Assembly (NCBI GenBank): GCA_964617645.1
Contig: CAZTYE010000009.1
Span: forward strand, 1 to 64,000
DNA length: 64,000 nt
Reading direction: 5' to 3'
Source: JADJGC01 sp964617645
Lineage (GTDB): Bacteria; Zixibacteria; MSB-5A5; CAIYYT01
Shown here one piece after another: positions 25,047 through 34,318 of the stretch; within the stretch, counting starts at the first letter, position 1; each line of letters opens with the position of its first letter. The translations under genes and the position numbers were made by a program. Below the pieces are notes generated by a model. The model did not search any database and was not told the origin of the DNA. It saw only the letters and a list, made by a program, of their open reading frames with translations.

Positions 25047-25667
25047 ATGAAGCACACTTTCACAATCATACTGGTACTGCTTCTGGCCGGCAGCGCGGCT
25101 GCGGTCAAGAAGGAGAAGAAGCGGCCGCCGCAGAGTCAGCCTTCGGTGGTCGTGGTCGAACGCGAGCGCGATGAACTGCGTTTGGGGTGGTATCTGGCGC
25201 CGGCCCTGAAATTCGGCGAAATCGCCGACGACAACGAGACGATGGTAGGCATTCGCGGCGGGCTGGAATTTAATCGATCGTTCTATATCGGTCTTGCCGG
25301 TTACGGACTACCGGATGACCGCTACCATGATCTGATCCACGAGCGCTACTTCGACGAAGACGAGTGGGCGCTCGGCTATGGCGGGCTGGAAATCGGATTG
25401 ATGAACGCCAATCGCAACGGTTCGCTGGCGGCGGGCGTGCTCATCGGCGGCGGTTCGGTGAACATTGACGAAAACTACTTTCACGACTACGAGGGCTTCT
25501 TCGTTGTCGAACCGCAGCTCGATCTCAACTTCAATCTGTCGCGCCACGTCCGGCTGGGTCTCGGCGCCAGTTACCGATTTATCGATGATCTGGAGAGCAT
25601 TCGCTATACGGAAGACGATCTCGACGGACCGACCTTCAATGTGACCCTCGGATTCGGACGCTTCTGA
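25047..25667 (+). CDS. Small outer-membrane beta-barrel-like protein
   Basis: A 206-residue exported protein: signal peptide MKHTFTIILVLLLAGSAAA, a short Lys/Pro linker, then alternating strands (LGWYLAPALKFGEIA, MVGIRGGLEFNRSFYIGLAGYG, AAGVLIGGGSVNID, VRLGLGASYRFID) ending in an aromatic residue (NVTLGFGRF). That is the look of an eight-stranded barrel. No named family can be claimed. GAGGAGG sits 7 nt before the ATG. Monocistronic, divergent from rsmI. Confidence 0.75.
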   Translation: MKHTFTIILVLLLAGSAAAVKKEKKRPPQSQPSVVVVERERDELRLGWYLAPALKFGEIADDNETMVGIRGGLEFNRSFYIGLAGYGLPDDRYHDLIHERYFDEDEWALGYGGLEIGLMNANRNGSLAAGVLIGGGSVNIDENYFHDYEGFFVVEPQLDLNFNLSRHVRLGLGASYRFIDDLESIRYTEDDLDGPTFNVTLGFGRF

Positions 25668-25787
25668 CAACCTCCGACCTCTGAGCGAGGGTTAGCTTCA
25701 CGGCCCGTCGCCGGCGCCGGATCGGTATTCACCAGCGAGTGAACCGAGTCCGGCGCTTTCGGTTTGTGGGGGAAGTTGAAGCCCATT

Positions 25788-25826
25788 CGGGTTCCCAGCC
25801 GTGCCTGATGCACCACCGGGAACCCG
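25788..25826. repeat. Inverted repeat between convergent genes
   Basis: Perfect 9-bp arms CGGGTTCCC / GGGAACCCG with a 21-nt loop, in the gap between the barrel gene and the converging metallopeptidase gene. There is no T-run on either side; it could be a weak bidirectional terminator or a dispersed repeat. Confidence 0.4.
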
Positions 25827-25867
25827 CTTGACACGCTTCAACAGAGACGCCGTTTACTAATCAGTCG

Positions 25868-27859
25868 TTAGTAGTAGTCCTCACAAACGCAGTTTTGGCC
25901 GGGTGGTAGACCGCCGGCGAAGATGTAATTGATCAGGTACACTGCGTCGGCGATTGAAATTGCGCCATTGCAGTCGGCGTCACCTGAGCCGATCGGATGC
26001 GGCGTCGGCGCTGGGCCACATGTGGGTTGGCAGAAGATGTAGGCGATCAAGTAATTGGCATCGGCAATCGATACAGCACCGTCGCCGTTGGCGTCGCCGA
26101 CGAGCCACTGGCAGGTGTGAACGAAATTGTACGAGTGTTCATACAAAAGGCCGCCCTCAATCAAACGAGCAGAAAAGAGTGCGCGAAACGTACGCTGATA
26201 GGGTAGAAACTGTAGATCAATGTACGCCGGATTATTCGTCGGGTAGTGCTCGTCCCAAATTGGACGGGCGATTTCGCGATTCCACTCGTCGAAAATCTTG
26301 CAGGTCACGAAAGACCAGTTGTTTTCCAGTGTCCAGCGAAGTGAATCGCGAACAAGCCCCACATTTTCAAAATACGGAGCAATCGGAGGGTAAGCCCAGT
26401 GATTGTAGATGTTCACAAGTGTGCTGTTGTTGATCAGCGCCTTGTAAACACCCATTGGCGCATTCAGATACTCAGTAGTCTTGCAGTCCCAGACACAAGT
26501 GACCATGCCTTCAGCCAGATTTTGCTCGGTGACGTTGAAGACCGTTTGCATCGTACCCCCGATGTCAAAGATTGCCACTCGATCTCCAAGAGAAAGCGGA
26601 AAAATCGAAGCCCACTTCCATGTTTCCGGATCTCTCGGATCGCAAACCCCATCCCCGTCTGAGTCTCGCCAACCGAGGTGCACTACGGTGTGCGGACAAA
26701 GCACGTTGGCGATGGGCTCGCTCATTACACACGGAACTGAGTCGCACACTTTGCAGTTTCCGTTCGGCTCTTGAAGGTAACCGAATCGGTCGCCGCAACT
26801 GTTTTCATTGTGACACGTATGGCCGAGGCCCGCTTTGTATTCGTCAGGGAGACCATAGATGTGTCCCACTTCGTGCGCAAACACACGGGATCGACCTGCG
26901 TGGCCTGTCGGATAGTAGGCAACACTTAGGCTTGGATGAGACGGAGTCCGTTGCCATCCATTATAGTAAGGCATGGAACTACCACTGGGACCATTCTCAA
27001 ACCTGTGGTCGGCGTCATTAGTGGCGTTTACAAAGAATGCTTCGAACGCCCAGTCGGCTCGGTATCGAGATCTAAGGTCGTTGCAATAGCTGAATAAGCC
27101 ATCCCAATCGCCTACTTAGCCAAGATGCTGAAGCGCCTCACCTATCCAATCAAAATTCCATAATAATAAAGAGTAGTACGGTGTCGTATTCCCTTGAATC
27201 GGCTCAAATGTTGTCGGGATTGTCCAGTGGATTTCGTACACAAAGGAAACATCGACATTGCGCTCCACAGCGTCGTTGCACCACCAGTCTAGCCCCAGCA
27301 CTGCCTGCTCAAACATATCTTGTCTACTCAGAGCGGTCCAGTTCTCGGCATTTCCGATGCTCTCCATGAACAAGAAGGACACTGCGGTTCTGCCGATCAT
27401 GTACATAGCATTGTAGCGCTGGGCTGGATCCGTTCTCGGCGGAGTAGACTGAGAGGAGTCGGCAAACTTGGTAATGCCACCATCTTCACAGCCATCCAGG
27501 ACTAGATCGATCGTATCGCCGTAAGAGTGTGGCGTGAATTGCAGGTATCGAGCTGCGCACTTCACCGGATAGAGCTGGCAATCGAAAGGTGGGTGATAGA
27601 GCAGCTGCAATCGATTGTAACTCTCCAGCACAAAACTTGGGCGTGGCCAAGTCGGCTCTAATAGCGGAGATATCTCAGCAATTAGTTCATTCGGGGGAAA
27701 GATGTGTCGAACGTGTAACCCCATCTTGTTCAACCGGCCGATTTGATTATCAAGCGTGGGGATGTCATCGCTGTTCGTACGTAAGTACAGAAGTTCGCCC
27801 TTTGCCGGGTAGTACGGAAAAACGATTAATAACGTGATGACCATGACTACGGATTTCAT
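25868..27859 (-). pseudogene. Dockerin-bearing metallopeptidase interrupted by an in-frame TAA
   Basis: One 664-codon frame broken only by TAA at 27116-27118. The upstream part starts MKSVVMVITLLIVFPYYPAKG (signal peptide, with TAAGGAGG 8 nt before the ATG) and runs to EALQHLG. After the stop the same frame continues VGDWDGLFSYCNDL and reaches HEVGHIYGLPDEY, a metzincin-type zinc site (HExxHxxGxxD). The C-terminus holds two dockerin-like repeats (GDANGDGAVSIADANYLIAYIF and GDADCNGAISIADAVYLINYIF). As read, the first part lacks the catalytic site and the second (from an ATG at 26974) lacks a signal peptide. A recent nonsense mutation or a base-call error is most likely. Base composition is slightly more A+T-rich than neighbours. 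Confidence 0.82.
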
Positions 27860-27893
27860 TTGCTGTTCCTCCTTAGGACTCATCCCGATTCCA

Positions 27894-28253
27894 TTAATGT
27901 CGGTTGAGTTCGATTGTCAGATCAAGGACGTCGTGATCAAGAGCCGCAAAGACTGTATCAAACGGATCATATCCTTCTTTAGATACGCGCATGGATGTCC
28001 GTCCTTTCTCGATAGAAATCATGGTGAATGATCCATCCGGCGCGGTGAAAACTGACCCGGTGCCTTGTTCACGGGAGATAAGCAACACGATCGCTGAATC
28101 GATCGGGTCACTAGTTGCCGCGTCAACCACTCGCCCTTCGATGGTCACAAATGCGTCTGCATCGCCCCCGCAAGCGATAGTTGCGCAGATCGCCAGCGCG
28201 ATCGGCGCCGCTCGCGCGACTCTTACAACCCACCGTTTGACATGATCGAACAT
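27894..28253 (-). CDS. Lipoprotein with carboxypeptidase-regulatory-like domain
   Basis: A 119-residue protein starting MFDHVKRWVVRVARAAP, with a hydrophobic leader and lipobox TIA-C. The mature part, FVTIEGRVVDAATSDPIDSAIVLL, APDGSFTMISIEKGRTSMRVSKEGYDPFDTVF, is a single CarboxypepD_reg-like beta-sandwich, as used in surface and transport proteins for binding. GAAGGAAG precedes the ATG. It lies 34 bp upstream of the dockerin peptidase start in the same direction, so the two probably form an operon. Confidence 0.75.
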   Translation of the reverse strand: MFDHVKRWVVRVARAAPIALAICATIACGGDADAFVTIEGRVVDAATSDPIDSAIVLLISREQGTGSVFTAPDGSFTMISIEKGRTSMRVSKEGYDPFDTVFAALDHDVLDLTIELNRH

Positions 28254-28572
28254 AGATCTTCCTTCTTGCGCCGGTCCTCGCCGACGCCGGTTTGAGTGAT
28301 TTTGGTGACCAGACCCCATTGGTCCTCCGGCGCGAATGCGCTTCTTCGCTCGGATTAACTGGAACTACACGTCCATTAAGACGATCAAGGCTAAAGAGTG
28401 TCAAGTCCTAAATTGATGATTCCAGCGATGTTTGCTCCTTAGAGTCAGATATTCGCGGTCGGCTTCTGACAAGGGAGTCTGCGTGGATATAGATATATCG
28501 CCGTCAGGCGCACGCAATTTCGAACGATTGGCAAAACGCCGCTCAACGGGTTTGACGTCCGCAAGAATCGGT
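28254..28572. other. Intergenic region between divergent genes
   Basis: No gene is supported. On the minus strand a TTGACA at 28399-28404 could be the -35 of a promoter for the lipoprotein gene, but its -10 (TCTTAA at 17 bp) is poor. On the plus strand the ssb promoter starts at 28573. Confidence 0.4.
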
Positions 28573-28601
28573 TTGACGCGCGGCGCGGAGAAGTCTATAT
28601 T
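28573..28601 (+). promoter_or_regulatory. Sigma70-type promoter for ssb
   Basis: -35 TTGACG, exactly 17 bp, -10 TATATT; predicted start about 28608, giving a 30-nt leader with AAAGGAG before the ATG at 28639. The position also argues for the 28639 start over upstream in-frame codons. Confidence 0.68.
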
Positions 28602-28638
28602 CGGTCGACTCAGTTTGGGCAAAGGAGCAGCAGAAACT

Positions 28639-29073
28639 ATGGCTTCGGTCAACAAAGCGATTCTGATCGGCAATCTCGGCAAGGACCCCGAGCTTCGCTA
28701 CACTCCCGCCGGTGTCGCGGTGTGTACGTTTTCTCTGGCGACCACCGAAAAGTGGCGCGACAAAAACAGCAACGAGATGAAAGAATCCACGACGTGGCAT
28801 AACATCGTGCTGTGGCGGCGGCAAGCGGAGATCGCGAAAGAGTATCTCTCGAAAGGGTCGCCGGTGTATGTCGAGGGGCGGATTCAAACGCGCAGCTACG
28901 ACGACAAGGAAGGCCAGAAGCGCTGGATCACCGAGATCGTCGGTGACCGGCTACAGTTTCTCGGCCGGCGCGGCGAGAGCGGTGGTGGCGGCGGTGCTAC
29001 GGCCGCTGCGGGATCGCAAGATCTTCCCGAACCGCCGCCGATGTCGGAAGAGGACGACGACCTGCCGTTTTAG
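28639..29073 (+). CDS. ssb: Single-stranded DNA-binding protein
   Basis: A 144-residue SSB. The OB fold is clear: MASVNKAILIGNLGKDPELRYTPAGVAVCTFSLATTEKW, WHNIVLWRRQAEIAKEYLSKGSPVYVEGRIQTRSYDDKEGQKRWITEIVGDRLQFLG. A Gly/Ala-rich linker leads to the acidic tip PMSEEDDDLPF, the conserved hook for partner proteins of replication and repair. It has its own consensus promoter and terminator, so it is monocistronic, unlike the frequent rpsF-ssb-rpsR arrangement. Confidence 0.97.
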   Translation: MASVNKAILIGNLGKDPELRYTPAGVAVCTFSLATTEKWRDKNSNEMKESTTWHNIVLWRRQAEIAKEYLSKGSPVYVEGRIQTRSYDDKEGQKRWITEIVGDRLQFLGRRGESGGGGGATAAAGSQDLPEPPPMSEEDDDLPF

Positions 29074-29101
29074 GTCACAACGGAAATTCAAAGTAGAATG
29101 G

Positions 29102-29135
29102 AACAGGCGCACGCAGTTTGCGCCTGTTTTCGTTT
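29102..29135 (+). terminator. Intrinsic terminator after ssb
   Basis: 10-bp perfect stem AACAGGCGCA / TGCGCCTGTT with a 7-nt loop, followed by TTCGTTT. Confidence 0.78.
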
Positions 29136-29180
29136 CAGAAAGTTCGAACCGCCCCAAGTCGCGACTTGACTTCGCGCTGA

Positions 29181-29993
29181 TTAGGAAGGACGCGTTAGCA
29201 ACTCAAGGAGCGGGGCATCAACGTCTTCAGATAGGGCGAGGCGCAATTCCGCGATGTAGTCTTCTGAAGAAACACCGCGCCCGGTCAGAAGCAACTCGTT
29301 AGTGCCGTCGGTTTGGAACGTGAAATCATCGCCGCTCGGCGCTTCGTAGCGCGATGAATGCGCCACCAGCAAGTCGAATTCCGGCAGCGCCTGAAATGCA
29401 AACTGCGACCAGGAAGCCTGCAAGCGCAGAGGTTGCGGCAGGAGCAGGATCAGTCGTGCGACAAAGTCATCCAACGCGGGCGTATTGATTTCAGAATAGA
29501 GGGTCAAGCGCTCGCCGGAGATTAAACGACGCAGGTCGCTCTCATACCTTGTAAAATCGAGCGCGCGCACTGCAGCGAGAAGGTTTTCAGTTGCGACTGA
29601 TTCGTCAATCTCCAACTCGTGGCTCTGGCGGAGTTCATCGGCAGAACCGGTCAGGACAAGCTGCGCCGCGACCAACGACGAGTCGCCGCCAAGCGCTGTC
29701 CAATCCTCGAGTGTTAAAAGCGCAGTATTTCTCAGTAGCGCGCCCCAGCGGCCGGAGAAATCGCGGCCAAATTGGCTGATGCGCGTGACGGCCGTCACCG
29801 GCGATTCGCTGTTGCGGAAGTGATGGACACAAACTGCCGTTTGGAAGTTTTCGTTCTTGCAGTCGCCGAAGCGCTCGTAGCATTGAATCAACCATTGTTC
29901 GACTTCATCGGAGATTCCGGAGGACTTGTAGACGACTTGTTGCGAGCCGGGAAGATCGGGGAAGGTGCCGTAGATCAGATGCGGCAGATGCAT
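29181..29993 (-). CDS. GTPase-associated-like protein at end of T6SS operon
   Basis: A 270-residue protein without signal peptide or membrane segment. The opening LPHLIYGTFPDLPGSQQVVYKSSGISDEVEQWLIQCYERFG has the layout of GAP1-type adaptor domains that accompany TssM-like or other TRAFAC GTPases (Y-G-TF start, then a short S-x-GIS/T segment and LIxxYxRFG). That assignment is by eye and tentative. It follows the TssM-like GTPase by 7 nt at the end of the operon, which supports a working link with that GTPase. It could instead be a TagF-like regulator or an effector-related protein, but no catalytic motif is seen. Confidence 0.6.
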   Translation of the reverse strand: MHLPHLIYGTFPDLPGSQQVVYKSSGISDEVEQWLIQCYERFGDCKNENFQTAVCVHHFRNSESPVTAVTRISQFGRDFSGRWGALLRNTALLTLEDWTALGGDSSLVAAQLVLTGSADELRQSHELEIDESVATENLLAAVRALDFTRYESDLRRLISGERLTLYSEINTPALDDFVARLILLLPQPLRLQASWSQFAFQALPEFDLLVAHSSRYEAPSGDDFTFQTDGTNELLLTGRGVSSEDYIAELRLALSEDVDAPLLELLTRPS

Positions 29994-30000
29994 GGCGTAA

Positions 30001-31893
30001 CTATTGCAGTTTCGGCGGCGAGGGCGGATTGCCCGATTTGAGTTTCACAATCAGATTGTAGTCGCGGCCGAAGTCGAGTTTGTAGCCGGTGGTCTGGACC
30101 TTCGGATAGAACTCTTCGATCGGATTCTCGATGACGTACACCAGCGGCGCCATGCTGGGATCGGTCAGATCGAACCACTTGAAAGTCACCGCAGCGTTGC
30201 CTTTGCCGGCGAGCTTCTGTGTGATCGAAGTCGTCGAACCGTAGTTCGTAAATTGGGCGTCTTCCTCATCGCCAATTTTCATTTCGATTTGAGAATTCTG
30301 CCGAATGTTTGAGATCGTCAATTCGACTTCGAACGGTTCCTCGGATGCCGCCTTAGCGCCCGATTTGAAAGCTTCCTGCTTGCTTTCGATATCCTTGACG
30401 AAAGCCGGGTCGAGCGTCTCCGCGGGATGTTTGGCCCAGAACTCGGCCATCTTTTTGTCGAGTTCAGCTTGCTGCTCGGCCGGCGGAAGCTTGGCAACGT
30501 CGGCCTTGATCTTGTCGTAGTCTTTGGCGGCGGCCTCGGTGGCAGCCTTAAACGGCGAATCGGCGGGGATGTCCTCGGGACGCGGCTTGACATCGGCCGA
30601 AACGCGAGTGTTGATCCAGGTCATGCGCGCATTGACATAATCGATCATCGGCTGCGCGCCGAAGAAATTCGAAACCGGATCGCGATTGAGATACTCTTTG
30701 TAGATGTCGCGCAAGGCGGTGGCTTCCTGCGGCGCGACCTTCTCGACGCCGGTGGGGAAGTACTTTTCGTATTTGCTTTCGGCGCGACCGAGCGGACCGC
30801 TGCTGTCCCAACAACTGTACATGTGATAGAGATTGACGACGCTAAATATCGCCATCCAGAGAATCGAGAGCGCGACGACCCAGCGGACGGCTTTTCCCCA
30901 GAGCGCCTTGCGCTTGTTGAAGAGAATCCGGTTGAACGACCAGACCAGTGGATCGGGCACGCCGGACGGAGTGATTTCGCGCGGCGGCTGAACGCCGGCT
31001 TGCACTTTCTCCAGTCCACCGGTGGCCGACACAAAGAAGAATTGAAAATCAAGATTGTAGGACGTCATCGAGTCGATCAGGTTGCGGAGGGTGCGAGTCA
31101 CGCGCTCGCAGGAACGCGCCCAGACCTCGCCGAGGCGGCGTTCGTTGACTGAAGCGAGACCTTTGATGAAGGCATCCACGCGCTTGCCTTTGTGCACCGC
31201 GCCTTCTTTCGGAATCAATTCGACCGGGTTGGACGGCGAGAAGCCGTCGAGGAAGTCGGCTTTCGTAATCACGATGCCGATGGGGATGCGTTTCGGCACG
31301 CAGTCGCGCAAGTCATTAATGATCGTTTGAAAAGCCGCGATCTGTTCGCGCAGTAATACGTCGGTTTCCAGCACCGAAGCATCGATAAAGAATAGAGCCG
31401 CACGGGCATAGGGGAAATAACGGGCAAACTGCTTGCGCAATCCGCCCGGTTCGGCGATGGAGAGCGTCTCGCCTTTGTAATCGACGGTGTAGAACTTGAT
31501 GCCCTTGCGGATGTTCATGTCGAGCGCGAACTTGAGCACGCGCGTCTCGGATGTCATTGTGGGGAATTTGCGTTCGCCTTCGATTTCGACCTGGCGACCA
31601 TCGCGGATCTTGATCTGTTTCCCGCGCATGACGTTATAGTTCTCGATCAAAGCGGCGGCGGTTTCGTTGTCGAGCGGAGAGAGCTTGTAGTCGGGATTGC
31701 CCTTGAGCAATTCATAGAGCACCGAGAAGTAGACGGTCTTGCCGGCATTCGAGTGACCGAAGACCAAGACAACGTTGTCGTCATGCTGAAACGGTATTTC
31801 CTGCGTGCCTTTACCGGCCGGTTGTTGGGCGGCGCTCTGCTTTTTGAGGAGCGCAAATCCCTTCTTGATCCACATGATTGGATTCAAGGTCAT
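30001..31893 (-). CDS. tssM: Short TssM-like GTPase membrane protein
   Basis: A 630-residue protein. G1 P-loop GHSNAGKT at residues 46-53, a probable G3 region at DYKGETLSIAEPGG, and G4 VITKADFLDGF. One strong membrane segment follows (WVVALSILWMAIFSVVNLYHMY, about 333-354). The C-terminal part is helical, then a beta-rich module (VELTISNIRQNSQIEMKIGDEE to RDYNLIVKLKSG). TssM proteins of canonical type VI systems are 1,100-1,300 residues and have three membrane segments; this one is half-size with the order GTPase-TM-periplasmic part. The ATG overlaps the upstream gene by ATGA. It is probably the T6SS trans-envelope anchor, reduced in form; alternatively a GTPase of another NTPase-adaptor system recruited to the locus. 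Confidence 0.68.
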   Translation of the reverse strand: MTLNPIMWIKKGFALLKKQSAAQQPAGKGTQEIPFQHDDNVVLVFGHSNAGKTVYFSVLYELLKGNPDYKLSPLDNETAAALIENYNVMRGKQIKIRDGRQVEIEGERKFPTMTSETRVLKFALDMNIRKGIKFYTVDYKGETLSIAEPGGLRKQFARYFPYARAALFFIDASVLETDVLLREQIAAFQTIINDLRDCVPKRIPIGIVITKADFLDGFSPSNPVELIPKEGAVHKGKRVDAFIKGLASVNERRLGEVWARSCERVTRTLRNLIDSMTSYNLDFQFFFVSATGGLEKVQAGVQPPREITPSGVPDPLVWSFNRILFNKRKALWGKAVRWVVALSILWMAIFSVVNLYHMYSCWDSSGPLGRAESKYEKYFPTGVEKVAPQEATALRDIYKEYLNRDPVSNFFGAQPMIDYVNARMTWINTRVSADVKPRPEDIPADSPFKAATEAAAKDYDKIKADVAKLPPAEQQAELDKKMAEFWAKHPAETLDPAFVKDIESKQEAFKSGAKAASEEPFEVELTISNIRQNSQIEMKIGDEEDAQFTNYGSTTSITQKLAGKGNAAVTFKWFDLTDPSMAPLVYVIENPIEEFYPKVQTTGYKLDFGRDYNLIVKLKSGNPPSPPKLQ

Positions 31894-32798
31894 CGCGGCG
31901 CCTCGTGTTTCTTGGCGGCCAACTCGGTGGCCTTACCGGTGAAGACCTTTTGCCACGGCACGCGGATGTTGAGCGCCGCATAGATGAAGAGCGCGCATAA
32001 GATGACATAGACGATGTAGACCGGTTTGCGGTCACGTAGCACATGCAAGACAAATCGCCAATTGAACAGCGAGCCGATCGAGGAGCCGATCGTCGCGAAA
32101 AAGTGTTTGAGCGCGCGCAGTATAGCGCTCTCGCCTTTATAGATGTCGTTCGTGCTGAGATACCAGGCGGCAAAATCGTTGTGTCGCGAGATGGCGCGCA
32201 GTTCATCGTTCGGCGCGAAATTGCGGATCTCATCTTTGCGACCCTTTTGGTATAGCGCCGCGATGTGCAGCATCTTCTTCTGCCAACTGTCGGTACGAAT
32301 AATGCGGGTCGCTGACGAGGCGATTTGATCGCCCTCACGAAAGTTTATGGCGATTTGCGCCGTACGATGCAGCAACAATGTGCGGAAATCGCGCTCGCGT
32401 TTGCCGAAGCCGCGGAATTTCTCTCCGAAGATCAACGGCGCAATCGACTGCTCGACGAACTGGCTGTCGTCGGTCGTGCCGCGAAGCTTTTTCGCGGCCA
32501 GAAACGCATTTTGGCTTTGCTGCGGCGGCCGGCGGACATACCAGAAATAGAGCGCCAGAAGGTTGGCGGTAACCAACACCACCGATTGCGAGTTGCGCGG
32601 GATGCTATTGATACGCTGCTTGAGGTGCTCGTCGAATTGGACACCGCCGTCCGCGGAAAGGTCGAAACGGTCGAGCTCGGCGAAATAGCTTTCGAGATCG
32701 CGCAAAAAAGTGTCGGCCGAATAATCGGATTGCTGGCGCTCGTAACGGTTGAGCTGGACAAAGATGGCGTTGGTGAGAGCTTTGAGTTTCTCGCTCAT
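31890..32798 (-). CDS. TssL-position membrane protein
   Basis: A 302-residue protein, mostly helical and cytoplasmic, with a C-terminal membrane anchor (PVYIVYVILCALFIYAAL, about 264-281) and a short basic tail. A second hydrophobic stretch (VVLVTANLLALYFWYV, about 72-87) may be a further membrane or buried helix. Canonical TssL (DotU) also has a helical cytoplasmic domain and a C-terminal anchor and lies next to TssM, so this is the positional and topological counterpart, but DotU motifs are not evident. It has GAGG before the ATG, starts 7 nt after tssK, and overlaps tssM by ATGA. Confidence 0.55.
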   Translation of the reverse strand: MSEKLKALTNAIFVQLNRYERQQSDYSADTFLRDLESYFAELDRFDLSADGGVQFDEHLKQRINSIPRNSQSVVLVTANLLALYFWYVRRPPQQSQNAFLAAKKLRGTTDDSQFVEQSIAPLIFGEKFRGFGKRERDFRTLLLHRTAQIAINFREGDQIASSATRIIRTDSWQKKMLHIAALYQKGRKDEIRNFAPNDELRAISRHNDFAAWYLSTNDIYKGESAILRALKHFFATIGSSIGSLFNWRFVLHVLRDRKPVYIVYVILCALFIYAALNIRVPWQKVFTGKATELAAKKHEAPR

Positions 32799-32804
32799 GG
32801 CCTC

Positions 32805-34277
32805 TTATCGCGCGCGACTGAAAATGGCGACATGGTTCATCTGCACCGCCTCCAGCGCCGAGCGGTCGACGTCGCCATCAATGATGATATTGAGGCGGTC
32901 AAGCCGGCTGCTCTTAAGCGGGAAATATTCGTTAGGCTGAATCAGCCAGAAGTCGGGATCGGTAACATCCTCGATCGGCTTGCGCGCCACCGAGGCGGCG
33001 GCAATGTCGTCGACCTCGTTCGCGCCAAGATAAATGATCACGTTGATCGCGAACTGCTGCGGCAAAATTTTCTTGTGTACGCGGACGATAACGTCCTCCG
33101 TGCCGCGCGGGTCGACGCCGTCGATGATGATGTAGTGCCGATTGGCGCGAAACGAGTATTTGACGGCGCCATGCTGCTGGCGCAGGTAGACGTAGTCTCC
33201 GGACTTGAGCGAATCGCCGACAGCGCCCTGACCGCCTTTGGCGTAGAGATTGAGCACGCCGACGACGAATGCCAACACACGCTCGGAGTCGTCAAAGAAC
33301 TGGGTCATCTCTTCGTAGCCGTAGCTACGCAACTGATAGTCGCGCAGTTCGGTCAGGACGTTTGTTCCGGTCACGGCGCCCGAATCGGTGTTGATCTGAG
33401 CGTTGCGAACGGATTCCCGCAGGTCAGGATAGATGAGAAAACTCTGTTGGAACGTGCCGATCAGGCCGGTCAAATAGTTGATCAGCGCCCGCGCACCGAC
33501 TCCGGCATGCGTGTCGAAGATGGAGTTCGCATTTGCGCCGATATTGTGCAGAAGATTTTCGCTCTGAAGGAACACGCCGCGAATCAGCTCTTCTTCCGAC
33601 GCCGACGGCCGGCTCTTGACTTTCATTCGGACTTCGGCGATCGCGGCGACTCCCGCCCGCTGGATGCCGTCGAACAACCTGCGCAGGTTTTCGATTCGCG
33701 CCTTTACCGCTCTGCCGCACGTCGTGGTGACAAACGCCGGCACGAAGGCTTCGTTCAATTTGGCTTCGTCGCCGGACTTGAGAATCTCCGCGATCTGCAT
33801 GCCGGAAGTCGCGGCGAACGCCTCCGACGGGCCGACACTGAGCGTCACTTTCGGTATCGCGAAGGGCAGTCGGCTGAGCAATTCGCCGGATTGCGGTTCA
33901 CCGAAAGCAGCGCGCTCGCTCGGGGATGCGTACAGGAAGATCGGAATCCGTTCGCGTTTCTCCTTTGCCAGATCGACGGACAGTTCGAGGCTGCGATACT
34001 TGATGTAGGCCGGACTAATGTTGACGATGCTGCCATTCGGTAACATGCAGGCGCACTTTTGCACAGTAATCGTCGCCACTGAACCGGATTTGCGCAACTG
34101 CAATTCGAGCGGTTCAGTTTGTAGCGACGCCGGTTTGGCGAGGCCGTAGCCGGAAGCCAGCGCCAGGTTCGCGGCGCGATTGAGATTCAGCGTGAAATCG
34201 GCTTCCTGATGGAAATGACGGCTCGTGATGAGCATCCCGTCAATCCAATTGACTCCCCAGATATTCAGATCATCCAT
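32805..34277 (-). CDS. tssK: T6SS baseplate-membrane connector TssK
   Basis: A 490-residue cytoplasmic protein. The start MDDLNIWGVNWIDGMLITSRHFHQEADF is the TssK hallmark (W-x-x-GMxLxxxHFxQ), followed by the shell domain (VTLSVGPSEAFAATSGMQI) and a C-terminal alpha/beta neck-head part. TssK forms trimers that join the TssEFG wedge to the membrane complex. The ATG at 34277 is preferred; a GTG two codons upstream is also possible. It lies 36 nt after tssG. Confidence 0.9.
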   Translation of the reverse strand: MDDLNIWGVNWIDGMLITSRHFHQEADFTLNLNRAANLALASGYGLAKPASLQTEPLELQLRKSGSVATITVQKCACMLPNGSIVNISPAYIKYRSLELSVDLAKEKRERIPIFLYASPSERAAFGEPQSGELLSRLPFAIPKVTLSVGPSEAFAATSGMQIAEILKSGDEAKLNEAFVPAFVTTTCGRAVKARIENLRRLFDGIQRAGVAAIAEVRMKVKSRPSASEEELIRGVFLQSENLLHNIGANANSIFDTHAGVGARALINYLTGLIGTFQQSFLIYPDLRESVRNAQINTDSGAVTGTNVLTELRDYQLRSYGYEEMTQFFDDSERVLAFVVGVLNLYAKGGQGAVGDSLKSGDYVYLRQQHGAVKYSFRANRHYIIIDGVDPRGTEDVIVRVHKKILPQQFAINVIIYLGANEVDDIAAASVARKPIEDVTDPDFWLIQPNEYFPLKSSRLDRLNIIIDGDVDRSALEAVQMNHVAIFSRAR

Positions 34278-34318
34278 TGTCACTACCCATACAGATTCAA
34301 GGCCCGCAATATATCGCT

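Noticed and set aside
27116..27118. Selenocysteine or pyrrolysine recoding at the internal stop
   Set aside because: The codon is TAA, which is not used for either; a nonsense mutation or base error is simpler.
32325..34043. 572-codon open frame antisense to tssK
   Set aside because: Low-complexity charged translation that mirrors tssK codons; tssK itself is clearly a real gene.
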